This document shows, piece by piece, positions 46,444-57,998 of a DNA stretch of 64,000 nucleotides. Both the position numbers and the translations under genes were made by a program. Positions within the stretch are counted from its first letter, which is position 1, and each line of letters starts with the position of its first letter. The notes under the pieces are model-generated. The model was not told the DNA's origin, did not search any database, and was given only the letters and a program-made list of their open reading frames with translations. The stretch spans positions 269,524,131 through 269,588,130 of the forward strand of contig CM041779.1 in NCBI GenBank assembly GCA_023374045.1. Direction: 5' to 3'. This DNA comes from Limonium bicolor. Taxonomy: Eukaryota; Streptophyta; Magnoliopsida; Caryophyllales; Plumbaginaceae.

Positions 46444-49129
46444 CAGAATTCCGAAGACGGGCCAGAAGATTTCAGAATATGTTTAGCTCGAAATTCCCCC
46501 TTTTAATGACTTTTAGGATTGATGATGTATAGGTTTTTCCCTATGATTCTTTTCTCGCTTGTCCATTTCTGAATAGATTTCATGTATAGGTAAATACATA
46601 CCCTTCGCGTTTATTTAGCTCAACGTGTATAGGGTTCCCCACTCCCTATTTTATTTGCGAATGACAAGCGTTAGAATCCATATTGAGAGAATCCACCACT
46701 TTGAAAACACGCGTTTTCAAAATTGTTTTTCCAAACTTGGTTTCTTTTGGCATGCGCGTATAATGAAAAGAACGAATGAGGTACGACCCCTCACAGTTAC
46801 ATATTCATAAATCGCTTTATGGGGTGAAAATTCATGGTATCTACGGAAGGTGTCCCCTGAACAAACACACCAATAAATACAACAAGCACAAAGCAAACTG
46901 CATTCATTACAAAAGTCCATGCATTCTTGGTCAGTTCAAATTCGTCAAACATATGCAAGTCCTGTCCACCTCAAAAAAATTGCATAATCATGTGTTTTTT
47001 TGTCGCCACACTATATACCAGCTTTCATCCCAATATCTCGACCGCTAGAGCCCGATCTCAGTGGGATAGAAAAGAAAACCGAGTTCAAACCTCTCTCAAT
47101 CAAAATCACCATGCACGACAGTGACTAAAAGGGAAAGAGCATGTCATACTGTGGGGCCACCATGCGGGAGTTATCACTCCCTAAAAATTCGAAATCCAGA
47201 AGCCAATCACCAACCCGACCTCGCTCGAGAGCTACTTCTCCGACAGCGACCCCAACAGCTAGACCACCTTCAGGGCCAATCGTGACGGGATGAGCTTCGT
47301 GGACTATTAACTGGAACCGACTCAAGCGAGACTAGGCGAAACCTTACCATTCATGCATTGCATCCAAAAACAAAACAAAATTTAAAAAAAACGTTCAATC
47401 AACCATTTCCATTCACCATTTTCAGCATTTCATGCATCCTATATGTAGTAGTTCCACATTACCACAATACATCGCATGGTAGATAATCGCATTTGCATAC
47501 CCCCATATCGAAATTACATCTTTGGGAAAATCGTGAGAGATTGATTGAACATAGTGCGTGAACCACTTAACTCTTGACCCATCAGTGAACACAAGGGTCT
47601 AATTAAAATCAGCACCACAAACCAAGTGAGTAGTGTGCAAATAGCGGTATTTTCTCTTGAATTTCAAGTGAACGTTTTGGACAATCCACTGAGCGATGAG
47701 GGAAGGTAGAGAGAGCCAATCGAGGTAAAACCACGAGCGACATGTGCATTCCTTCGTCACATGGAGAGGCACAATTTAAAGTGAGATCGATGTCGATAGC
47801 AAGATACGAATTGTAATTCATGCAAAGATACGAGATTAGTAAGAAAACAATCATTGACTAATGAGGATGACGAGGCACTTAGGATCAAAAATCTCCACAA
47901 GACCAAACAGCTTTAATTTCCATGTGCATAATCCCTTAGTGATCCCCGCTGAGCCTTTCACGATTAACCTTTTTCTGCGAACTCCACAACATGCCACCTG
48001 ACATACACATACTTACTCACCCTTGCAATAGAGGATCTCGAAGGAGCCGGAGCCATGGTCTCTCCCCACCATCTTTCACAAAAACAACAATAAAAATGTT
48101 CAAAGAACTCAACGAGTCGATGCAACTCCAAAGCCAGACACCAAAAAAGAACATTAAGACTGTTCAAAAAAGATCAGTGAGTCAATGTGACTCCAAAGCT
48201 GAAAGCCAAAATACAAAGCAAAGAACGTTTGAGAAGATTGACAAGCCAAATGCAATTTCACAAAAGAAAATGAGAAGAAAGTTCAAACCATACACCAGAA
48301 GAGACAAGAATGAGGAAGCCAAATCCGAAGGACCAATGATGTCCCGTAGAAATCAATAAAGGTTATCAAAACCAGTCTAATCATTCCACCCATGGCAAAG
48401 GCGAAACACGTCCTCTATTGCTCAAAAGCTCCACAATTCTCAAATAAATCCCAGAGTCCCGCGTGACATACATCATACCCCTCAACCCCGTTATAACCCA
48501 ATAAAAGACCTCTGACTCATTAGTTGATGAGCGCTATCTGAAAGTATCAGATCTGAAACATGAATCATAAGCTTCGTACTTGCTATCAACATGTCCCGTC
48601 ATACCAAAGGGACCATGAGCGGATGAGCGCAACCTTACCTCACAAGGTTTTTCGAGTGCGAGTGACTCTTTGATTGAAGCACCAAATCATAAAAAAGCTA
48701 ACCCCATTGTAGGTGAGGAACTTGTAAGGATCGGAAAGTCCAGAACCTCAAAAAGAAATTCTTAGGAAAATACTACTCTGAGCATCAAGAGTATCATCAC
48801 GACATTTACACACACGACCATACTCACGAGAGATTGACCCACATCCCTCCATGAGAGGAAAGTGATTCACGCATTTAAGCTCAATAATCACTCAAGATCC
48901 AATCGAAGATGTCTTATATTCGTAAACCTCATAGTAATAGAGATAGAACCGTACCCTTCTCTCTAAAAACTGCATATGCATTTTGCATCTCTTCTAGCAT
49001 TTAGTATTTCCATGCATCATAACCACTTCATTTTCAACATCCGACTAGTAAGAACTCCACCTAGTCTCGCTGAAAGTCAGTTTCAGTTGTAGTTGTTGAA
49101 GCATAACTTTAGATCAAAAGACGTGAACT

Positions 49130-50020
49130 GGAGCCATCCCAGACCATCATCAAGCTACATCGAACCATCTTGGAGCCACCCTGGGCTATCCTTGAGCTAC
49201 ATCGAACCAAACTAAAGCCATCCGAGGCCGTACGAAGACAATTCTGGAGCCATCCAGCGTCATGCTCGAACCTCAACAACACCATATCCAGAACCAAACT
49301 GGAGCCATGCGGGAGCCATCATCCGACATTGAAACCATCCTTGGAACTACACAGGGGGCACCCTAACAGTCCGAGAACAATACGGGAACCACCTCAAATC
49401 TACGTTAGATCTATTTCATAACCAGTGCCTTGCCTAAATAGTTTCAAACTACGTATGGTCTGATCTCAATACGAAATTGAGTACGTAGGCAGCCCGCCCA
49501 GGGTGCGACCACTTCACAGGCGAAAGTTCCCCTTTCTTCCTCGCCATCACCAATGGAGCCATCTCGTAACCTCCCCGAAGCCATCCCGAACTATCCCGGA
49601 GCCATCTCGAGGAATCTGAAGCCGAAACTGACCGTACTAAAGCCATCCATCCATGACCAAAAAGTTATCAACCACATCAAAATGCATCAACCACAACACA
49701 ATCCACCAATCACATCTACCAATCACATCAACCCACCATTCTACTCAAAATCCAAAACAAATCGATACCCACCAACCATCCCGAAAATCTCAATCCAAAT
49801 TGAAACCCACCAACGATCCCGAAAATCCTCATTCGAATCAAAACCCACCAACCATCCCAGAGTCGTTGCTCACAAGGGAGTCACATATCAAACCGGAGCC
49901 ATCTGATTATACCAAAGTCATCCGGTCATATCAAAACCATCCTTTCGAAAACCGACCACAAAATCACAAAAAACGGAAACAAAGACCCAGGAGCCATACC
50001 GGGGCCATCTCGAACTCTGG
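49130..50020. repeat. Dispersed GGAGCCATC motif zone
   Basis: Exact GGAGCCATC at about 49130, 49246, 49312, 49552, 49596 and 49886, with many one-base variants between. The same nonamer is the last nine bases before the 3' LTR (51524-51532). Confidence 0.7.
49449..49488. other. Conserved 40-bp double hairpin, interior copy 3
   Basis: CTACGTA...CTCAAT-ACGAA-ATTGAG-TACGTAG. Relative to copy 1 the inner stem carries the paired change C-G to T-A, keeping the stem perfect. Confidence 0.85.
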
Positions 50021-50257
50021 AGCCAAGAGTCGTACCAAATCCCGAAACCATAGAGCACATCGGGTCAAGACCACCAAAAACAAAACCAAAACAAAAGTCC
50101 CACACTGACAAAGTCAAAGGCGACATCATCAGACAGCATTCGACTATCACATCCCTCATGGAAACAACCGAAAAACATCCAATCCCGAATCTATCCACAA
50201 TCAAAATCATCCTTCGATCAACCACTCAAAACAACAAGTTTCGTACAACTCAATCGA

Positions 50258-51395
50258 AGTATTATAGGCTCGTCATAAGTTCTATAGCTAGATGTCAAGA
50301 GGTCTAGTTGAGGCCCGTTATAAGTCCTCGTACTTTCAATTGTATTCTAGGCCCGTCATAAGTCCTAGAGCTAGACACCGAGTTCTAGTTGAGGCCCGTC
50401 ATTAGTCCTCATGCATAACCCATATACCGATTGTATCCTAGGCCCGTCATTAGTCCTAGAGCTAGACACCGAGATCTAGTTGAGGCCCGTCATTAGTCCT
50501 CATACATTTCGAAGATGCATTCTAGGCCCGTCATAAGTCCTAGAGCTAGACGCCGAGTTCTAGTTGAGGCCCGTCATTAGTCCTCATGCATAACCCTTAT
50601 TCCGATTGTATTCTAGGCCCATCATTAGTCCTAGAGCTAGACACCGAGATCTAGTTGAGGCCCGTCATTAGTCCTCATACATTTCGAAGATGCATTCTAG
50701 GCCCGTCATAAGTCCTAGAGCTAGACACCGAGTTCTAGTTGAGGCCCGTCATTAGTCCTCATGCATAACCTATATACCGATTGTATTCTAGGCCCATCAT
50801 TAGTCCTAGAGCTAGACACCGAGATCTAGTTGAGGCCCGTCATTAGTCCTCATACATTTCGAAGATGCATTCTAGGCTCGTCATAAGTCTTAGAGCTAGA
50901 CACCGAGTTCTAGTTGAGGCCCGTCATTAGTCCTCATGCATAACCTATATACCGATTGTATTCTAGGCCCGTCATTAGTCCTAGGGCTAGACACCGAGAT
51001 CTAATTGAGGTCCGTCATTAGTCCTCATACATTTCGAAGATGCATTCTAGGCCCGTCATAAGTCCTAGAGCTAGACACCGAGTTCTAGTTGAGGCCCGTC
51101 ATTAGTCCTCATGCATAACCCTTATTCCGATTGTATTCTAGGCCCGTCATCAGTCCTAGAGCTAGACACCGAGATCTAGTTGAGGCCCGTCATAAGTCCT
51201 CATACATTTCGAAGATGCATTCTAGGCCCGTCATAAGTCCTAGAGCTAGACACCGAGATCTAGTTGAGGCCCGTCATTAGTCCTCATGCATAGGTTGTTT
51301 GATCGTATTCTAGGCCCGTCATAAGCCCTAGAGCTAGACACCGAGATCTAGTTGAGGCCCGTCATTAGTCCTCATACCATCAATCACCGTAATTT
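50258..51395. repeat. 175-bp higher-order tandem array in Ogre-C 3' untranslated region
   Basis: TCTAGGCCCGTCATAAGTCC recurs, with small changes, at 50346, 50521, 50696, 50871, 51046 and 51221: six units of exactly 175 bp ending at 51395, preceded by a half unit from 50258. Each unit contains two related halves of 87-88 bp that differ mainly in their tails (CATAACC...GATTGTAT versus ATTTCGAAGATGCAT). Each half contains GGCCCGTCAT.AGTCCT twice, about 44 bp apart. No protein frame runs through it. Confidence 0.95.
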
Positions 51396-51452
51396 GGGGC
51401 CCGTCATAAGTCCCCGTGCACCCGCATTCATAAGAACAGACCATAAACCGCA

Positions 51453-51554
51453 GTGAGAATTTTTGGCGCCCCGTCAACCTTGATCCAATTCTGCAAGCCT
51501 TCTATTGCAGAATTGAATCAAGGGGAGCCATCTGTAGACACCAAAAATTCTCAC
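51453..51554 (+). other. Nested stem structure across the polypurine tract and 3' LTR junction
   Basis: Inner stem 51478-51496 with 51505-51523: 18 of 19 positions pair (CAATTCTGCAA with TTGCAGAATTG at its core), loop of 8. Its 3' arm runs into the purine tract AGGGGAG (51521-51527). Outer stem GTGAGAATTTTTGG (51453-51466) pairs perfectly with CCAAAAATTCTCAC (51541-51554), the ninth to twenty-second bases of the LTR. Confidence 0.8.
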
Positions 51555-54500
51555 CCCATAAAGCAAATTCCGAAATAATAAGAGGGGTCGTTGCCTTTCT
51601 TTTTCAAAAACATATTAGCGTGCATGCTAAGACGAAACCATCATTTTATAATCTTTTTCAAAGCATTTCAGAAAAAACACAATTCTTCGAAAATGAATTT
51701 CCATCGACAGTCCAGTTTCAAGGTCGTCCCTTTTTATTTATTCACTTATTTTACTATCTTATTTTGTTTTGTTTATATTCTATTTATTTATTTTATTTTA
51801 TCATCTATACACCTTTTCTTATATTTTACTTTATTCTACTATTAACATTGGTATTTTTATTATCATTTCAGTTCACTTCTATTTAGACACTTTTATTTTC
51901 ATCTTACAAACCCAATCCACACTTAGTTGAACTCTAGCCTAGCCCAGGCCCTTAAGCCCATCCCCACTCCAAGCATTGGACCTACTGGCCCAAACAAAAA
52001 TTCAAGCCCACTCATAGACCCTAGAACCCACCATTTCTTAGGAGAAAGACACCAAGAAAACCCTACAGTAGAAAAGGGGGGATTCCATCAGGCATTCCCG
52101 GATGATTCTCCGATGTAGCCGACCTCCTTGCCCTCTTCCTCAGTCGACTCCTCCTCCATCAATCAAAACACCTTCACTGTTAAACAAAAAGACGAGTCGA
52201 CCTTCTTCTTCCTTCAGTTTTGAAAACAGAAGAAAAACGAGCCACCAGATTTCACCATCGCCTTCTTCCTCCTCCCCGGGTGATCGACTTCACAATTCTC
52301 TGTCGTTTTCCATCTTTCGACAACAATGCTTCCCCACCCCCTCCTTTCATGGCTGAAATTTCCGAAACCAGAGCAGGCCGTTCTTCACTTGCTCCGTTTC
52401 TGAAGCTAGAGAACCCTAATTCTCTCTGGAGCAGGAGAGTATTCGTTTCTCCTTTCACATTTCAACAACCGGATGTTTAGAAGCCCAGAAACACCCACTT
52501 TGAAAAGATTTTTTCTCCTCAATAAATACCTAAATCTTATCTTCCTTCTCCTGCGCATCGGCAGTCATCGCCTTCTTCTCGGTCAAAGGAAAAACAACTT
52601 GGCCGCCGGTGTGAACACGACACTTGTCCCCGGCCTTTCAAGTTCGTCGTCGGATTCCACACCCATCTCCACTGCTCGGTGGTTCCCGGTCTTGTCACCT
52701 GGTTTACGGTGTCTGCAGTGGTTCTTGAAGCTTTCACTGTTCGAAATCTCATGAACATACTATTAGTGGGTTGTACCTCTCCATTACTCTTCGGTTTGGA
52801 TTTGCTTTGAACACCACTTTTCTTGAATTTAATGTTTAGCGGCTGGCTAGAGAACCCGTATTGCGTATCATTTGATTTTCTTTTTTCTCACTGAATCGTG
52901 ACTTGTTTCCTCTCGGTTAACATTGGTCGAATCCTTGGCGGTGGAATCAATCTCCGCTGATGACCGGCTCTCTCACCACCATGCTTTGATTGTGACGGTA
53001 TGAACTTCCTTTATCTTATGAGTCCTATCGAGTTCTTTCGGTTTGAAGTACCATCTTAGTAACAGTCCCTATTCTCTGGTGATATACATGTTTCCTCACT
53101 TTGTTCGAGGGTGTAAGCAGTCCTTTAAGACTTTCGAAATGTTCTGTACTTCTGTTGGCCTCTCAATGAAGTCGGTTATGTGAAATTAAACTTAACCTGC
53201 CTTTGATTACTGATCTATGTTATCAAGCTTCTGTAAAATCACTTGCTGGCTCTAGTTTTAGGGAAGGATTTGAATCTATTCGAAACTTATCCCACTTCTG
53301 GCGTTCCGGTCCGTGCACCGGTTTCATTGTGTTGCTGATTAATACGTTCAGGCCTTTTAATTAATTTTTGGTCCATTGGGATGTTGTGTCTCGGTTGTTT
53401 TGCTTTGGGCCCACTGTCAACTGCGTCCATTGATGTATTAGTTTGGATGCCGACCCAATTTGACCCGTCTGAAATAAATTTGTGATATGGGCTCGATTTC
53501 ATTCTGCCCAAAATCGTGCTATCTGTTCAATTTGAGTTGTCCCTTACACTTCGGCTTCCTCTTGTGACTGAGGTACGCATATGCTCAACCGGATATAGAC
53601 CGCTTGCTTTGTTTGGGCTGCGCTATGCTTGGGCGGCGCTGTGCTTGCCTTGGACTCTGCATCCGTGTTACGATGACGTTCGGCTTAAACCTTCTCATTG
53701 GGTTGGGAAATTTTAAGCTCCTTTCTCTAATTAATTGCTCCTTGCGCATAGATATTTGGTTTGGAAATCAGTTTGAAACTAGCACATGATTTGTCTCTTT
53801 GCGCTTAGATAAGAACATAGAATCGAGTGATAGTTGCCCTATACTATGATTGTACATAAATCACTCATTGGCTGGATGCTCTCGTTAATTTTTCATCTTA
53901 GAGGGAAATGATTTTAAACCCCTTTCACATATGATCCCACATGACTCACAACCCATCTTCTTGATACTACACTTTGGTTTGAGTCATAATCTAAGATGAC
54001 GAATTAATTTGTGTAGCAACCCCAATGTTTGATTTATTTGACAATTCATAGCATTTGTTGGCAGTTTGAAACTCTTTTCTATGTTCTCGGTTGGGGTGTG
54101 GGAGATGATTAGATTGCCCCCTTTCCTCCCATTGAGAAGGGCCGTATGATCCCATTGCACACCCCAACCCTCTTACATTTCATTACTAACTACTCTTGTA
54201 TATCTTTGTCTTTGTTCTTTGACATGTACATAATGCTCGTGGAACAGGAAATTGCTATAAGACTAAAAAATGGGACTTTGGGCTTGGACTACCGGGGTCT
54301 CCACTCCAAACACGTGTAACGGTTGGTGCACTTCTTGCTGATCCTATCAGCTCAAGTGAGGCGGCGTCGATGCGACCCCCCATAGCAGCTCTCTATTTAA
54401 GATTGTTATCTATGTTTGTATTAGTCCGTAATTTGTTTATTGTTCTTACTTTCGGTTGTAGTCTTAGGACTTATTCATTTTTGTAATTCATTCTTTGCAC

Positions 54501-56079
54501 GTGAACACTTTTAGCATGTTATCTCTAGCTAGTTTTGGATTATGTTGTTCTAGCAGATACTTTACACCTTATACATATTCCTTTGAGCTTGGAGATTAAT
54601 TTGAAATCTTGTAGGATTTTCGCTAGTGTTCAATCATCAAATTTTTGTACATAATGTTTACACTTCATTTTGTTTCTCCAATGTTTGTACTCTATGTGAG
54701 ATATTTGCTTTGTCGTTTTGTGATTTATGCCCCTTGCTTGTTGCTTATTAATGTCCTAAGCCCTAGTTATGCCCTTAGGTCCAAGCCATTAGGATAGTGG
54801 GAGTCCCTTGGCACTTAGTGGGTCATATGTCCTTCTTGGTCAAGGTGACACCCTAAACCTTAAAACACACATCTAAAATTATGTATATAAAAAAAGTGAA
54901 GAGCAATTCATTTCCAAAGTCTCAAGTCCGAAAATAGCCCATTCTATAAAATTTGGCCCAATTCCCTTCCTTGGCCCAACGACAATTGCCGACCCGGCCC
55001 AAAAGCCCAATCGCCCCAAATTCAAATCTGGCCCAAAACTTAATCCAAACTCAATTCATCTCAATTTAATTCAAACCCAATTCAATTCAAGCCTAATTCA
55101 AATTCAATTAAATTCACTCCAATCCAATTCGGTTTCGGCCCAATTCGACTCATCTGAATTCAATTTCAGCCCATCTCAATTCTAATTCATTTCTAATTCA
55201 ATTCAACCCATTCCAATTCAATTTAACCCAGCCCAACCCATTTCAATTCAAACCCGATTCAAATCGAATTCAATCCAATTCATTTCAATTCAAACCTGAT
55301 TCAAATCCAATTCAACCCATTTCATTTCATTTCAGACCCAAGCCCAAATAACAAACCAAGCCCAAATCACTCAACCTGGCCCACTTCTTGCCTGACCCAC
55401 TTCTACCTTGATCCATTCAGCCCAATAAGCCCATCGGGCCCAATCCACGTGTGGCTCAACCCTGTAAATAAAATCAAAGCCCATTTCAAAACACAATCGG
55501 CCCATCAAGCTCGATCAAGCCCAACTCGGCCCAAACCAAAACCCAAATCCGGCCCAAGCCCAAATCTGGCCCAAACCAAGCCCAAATCCGGCCCAAACCA
55601 AGTCCACAAAAGTCAAACCAAGTCCGCAGAAGTCAAACCTTGACCAAAAATGTTGACTTTGACCCAATCCAAACTTTGACCAATCTGAACTTTGACCTTG
55701 ACCTAGCTTTGATCCGGTCCAACTTTGACCAACCAAATTTTGACCAACCTGAACTTTGACCAATCCAACGTTGACCTTGACCAAAACGTTGACCTTGACC
55801 AATCTGAATGTTGACTTTGACCCAACTTTGACCCAACCCGAACTTCAATCCAGTTCAAGCCTGAGCCTCAACCCAATTCAAACTTGATCTCAATTCAAAC
55901 CGAACTCGACCTCAATCCAATTCAAATCGATCAATCCAAACCGACTTGCAACCACACTTCAAACCCAATTCAAATCAACTCATCAATCCCAAATAATTCC
56001 AAACCAATCATAAATTCAAAACTCCTTGAATACTCCAACTCCTTAAACTCATAAAGCATTTCAGCGAATCTCTCAACAT

Positions 56080-56575
56080 TCAGCAGTCTACAGAACTTAA
56101 CGTCTCAGAACAAGCTCAACAGACTCGAACGTTAAACAGCTCAACAGACTCGAACGTCTAAACGACTCACACAGAACGTCACGCGTAACCAGATACATGT
56201 CGTGAGAACAGTCAACAGACTCGAACGTTCCAACAGAGTCACAAGACTCGAATCTCGACTCAAGAGTAAAGGCAGGCCTCAAACAGACTCGACCGTCTCA
56301 GCAGCTCAACAGACTCAAACGTCTCAGCAGCTCAACAGACTCGAACGTCTAAACAGCTCAACAGACTCGAATGTCTAAACAGCTCAACAGACTCGAACGT
56401 CTAAACAGCTCAACAGACTCGAACGTCTCAGCAGCTCAACAGACTCGAACGTCTCAACAGCTTAACAGACTCGAACGTCTCAACAGCTTAATAGACTCGA
56501 CCGTCTCAGCAGCTCAACAGACTCAACCGTCTCAGCAGCTCAAGACTCGACTGTCTCAACAGCTCAACGAACTCG
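56080..56575. repeat. 26-bp tandem array in Ogre-C 3' LTR
   Basis: Regular copies of the CAGCTCAACAGACTCGAACG unit from about 56285. 56080-56285 has the same unit in irregular form with missing and extra bases. Confidence 0.85.
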
Positions 56576-56902
56576 AATATCTCCATAGACTCAGCAAACT
56601 CAAAAACCTCAGGAACCCTCAGCCTTTCACACCTGAACACCTTCAAAACTTGTAACCCTTTCAAGCCTTGATCATCCTACAGACCCGAGCGTCTCACAGA
56701 CTCCGTCATCTCAAGATTTTAAATGTCTCACAGGCCCGAGTGTCTCACAGGCTTTTTGCACCTCAAACTTCAAAATGAACCTGACAATTTGTCAAACCTC
56801 ACAAAACGACAACAAATCCTCTTTGACCCCTCAAAGACCCAAAAGGTCAAAACCTCAATTCCTTCAAAACCACAATACTCCCAAACCTCCAAAAGTCCTG
56901 AA

Positions 56903-56942
56903 CTACGTAAGGTCTGATCTCAATAGGGAGTTGAGTACGTAG
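56903..56942. other. Conserved 40-bp double hairpin, copy 4
   Basis: Partner of copy 1 in the 3' LTR. The inner stem is CTCAAT/GTTGAG, a G-T pair intermediate between copies 1 and 3. Confidence 0.85.
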
Positions 56943-57238
56943 GCAACCCACACAGGGTGCGACCCCACATCAATCAAAATGCCATTTTTCACTCAGCCAT
57001 CTCACCTCCAAACAACCCCGTATGTCTCAGACCCGAGCGTCTCACAGACTTTGTTATCCCAATGATTCGAATATCTCACAGACCAGAGCATCTCACAGAC
57101 CCGAGTGTCTCACAGATCCGAGCGTCTCATAGATTTTTGACATCTTAAGGTTTCAAACGTCTCATAGACCCGAGCGTCTCACAGACTATAACATCCCACA
57201 CATCAAACATCAAAATTCCAAAATCCTAAAACCGTGAA

Positions 57239-57278
57239 CTACGTAAAGTCTGATCTCAACATGGAGTTGAGTACGTAG
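57239..57278. other. Conserved 40-bp double hairpin, copy 5
   Basis: Partner of copy 2, with a fully paired outer stem (CTACGTA) and inner stem CTCAAC/GTTGAG. Confidence 0.85.
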
Positions 57279-57993
57279 GCAGCCCATCTAGGGTGCGACT
57301 CCATTCCAAACAAAAAACCCTTTTCCCCCTCTGAGGTGGCTCTCATATCTCTTAAAACATTCAAACCTTCTTCGGTTCCCACAAACTTCAAACCATCAGA
57401 CTCCAAGTCTTGTCTATTCACTCAACCTCAGAATCTTCCCAAATCTTCATTCTATACTCATTTGAGTTCACAAATTCCTCCCCTTGGCGCTAGCTTGGCA
57501 GAAAAGCTCGCCTCATCCACTCTCTTTCTCTCTTCCTGTCCTAATCCTATCCTTTGGCTTTAACTGAATCTCTCTAATAAGGTTTTGAAAGAGGGCAATC
57601 CTTCTAAGGGGTGTAACCCAGTGCGAACCCACACAAAACCTCTACAAATGGCCAGATAAGTCCTATCCATAGGCAACAAATTCAGAGTCAACCAACGGTC
57701 CTTAGAACCCTTCTTCCCTTCCTTCCTAGTATCTTAGGTCAAACTAGGTGGCGACTCTAGTCAATTTCCGCCCTTAGGGCATAAGTCCGCGTGGAGCCCA
57801 TCGAGAGCCGGTGTAGTGCATACTTGCACTCCCCTTATGCTTTCTGGGAAAGACGGATGATTTAGTAGGTATTTGAGGGATGCCAGATTAACGGGTTTTC
57901 ACCCTCCACAGAATGTCATTTTCCAGGATCTAGGCTTCTCAGTTAGACCATATTTAGATAGACCCCCCTCATACCGAAAAATCACCCTCCACA

Positions 57994-57998
57994 CCTGT
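57994..57998. repeat. Target-site duplication CCTGT, right of Ogre-C
   Basis: Partner of 38054-38058. LARD-B interior resumes at 57999. Confidence 0.95.

Larger units (their letters stand above)
44344..51532 (+). other. Ogre-C interior, no recognisable gag-pol
   Basis: The primer site TGGCGACTCTGCTGGGGA at 44347-44364 is complementary to plant tRNA-Arg apart from one base. 44370-46270 and 46490-49100 are non-coding as far as I can tell. A frame without Met at 46283-46486 holds an acidic ten-residue repeat. A 50-codon frame at 47141-47293 (MSYCGATMRELSLPK, then Ser/Arg/Pro-rich) might be a gag relic. A GGAGCCATC-rich zone (49130-50020), the 175-bp array (50258-51395) and the stem structure before the 3' LTR complete the interior. 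No protein domain is identified. Confidence 0.7.
38059..57993 (+). mobile_element. Ogre-C, Ogre/Tat-like Ty3/gypsy element without recognisable gag-pol, 19.9 kb
   Basis: LTRs at 38059-44343 and 51533-57993 (TGTAGACACC...CCTCCACA), primer site for tRNA-Arg at 44347-44364, interior of 7.2 kb, polypurine tract ending at 51532, and a perfect 5-bp target duplication. A tRNA-Arg primer site, very long LTRs and tandem repeats before the polypurine tract are features of the Ogre group of the Tat lineage. The interior has only short open frames and I recognise no reverse transcriptase, integrase or aspartic protease, so the copy is a non-autonomous derivative. Assignment to Ogre rests on cis features, not on protein sequence. 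Confidence 0.85.
51533..57993 (+). repeat. Ogre-C 3' LTR, 6461 bp
   Basis: Collinear with the 5' LTR, with few base changes over most of its length. It is longer because the 26-bp array (56080-56575) is longer, and lacks about 70 bp near 57600. The part 55920-56285 has many small indels against the 5' LTR, unlike its surroundings. Confidence 0.93.

Noticed and set aside
49653..50108. 151-codon frame
   Set aside because: Low-complexity Asn/His/Pro/Lys composition from repeat-rich DNA; no domain and no support from position.
50258..51395. CRISPR-like regular repeat
   Set aside because: Units are head-to-tail with no unique spacers, in a plant retrotransposon; it is a higher-order tandem repeat.
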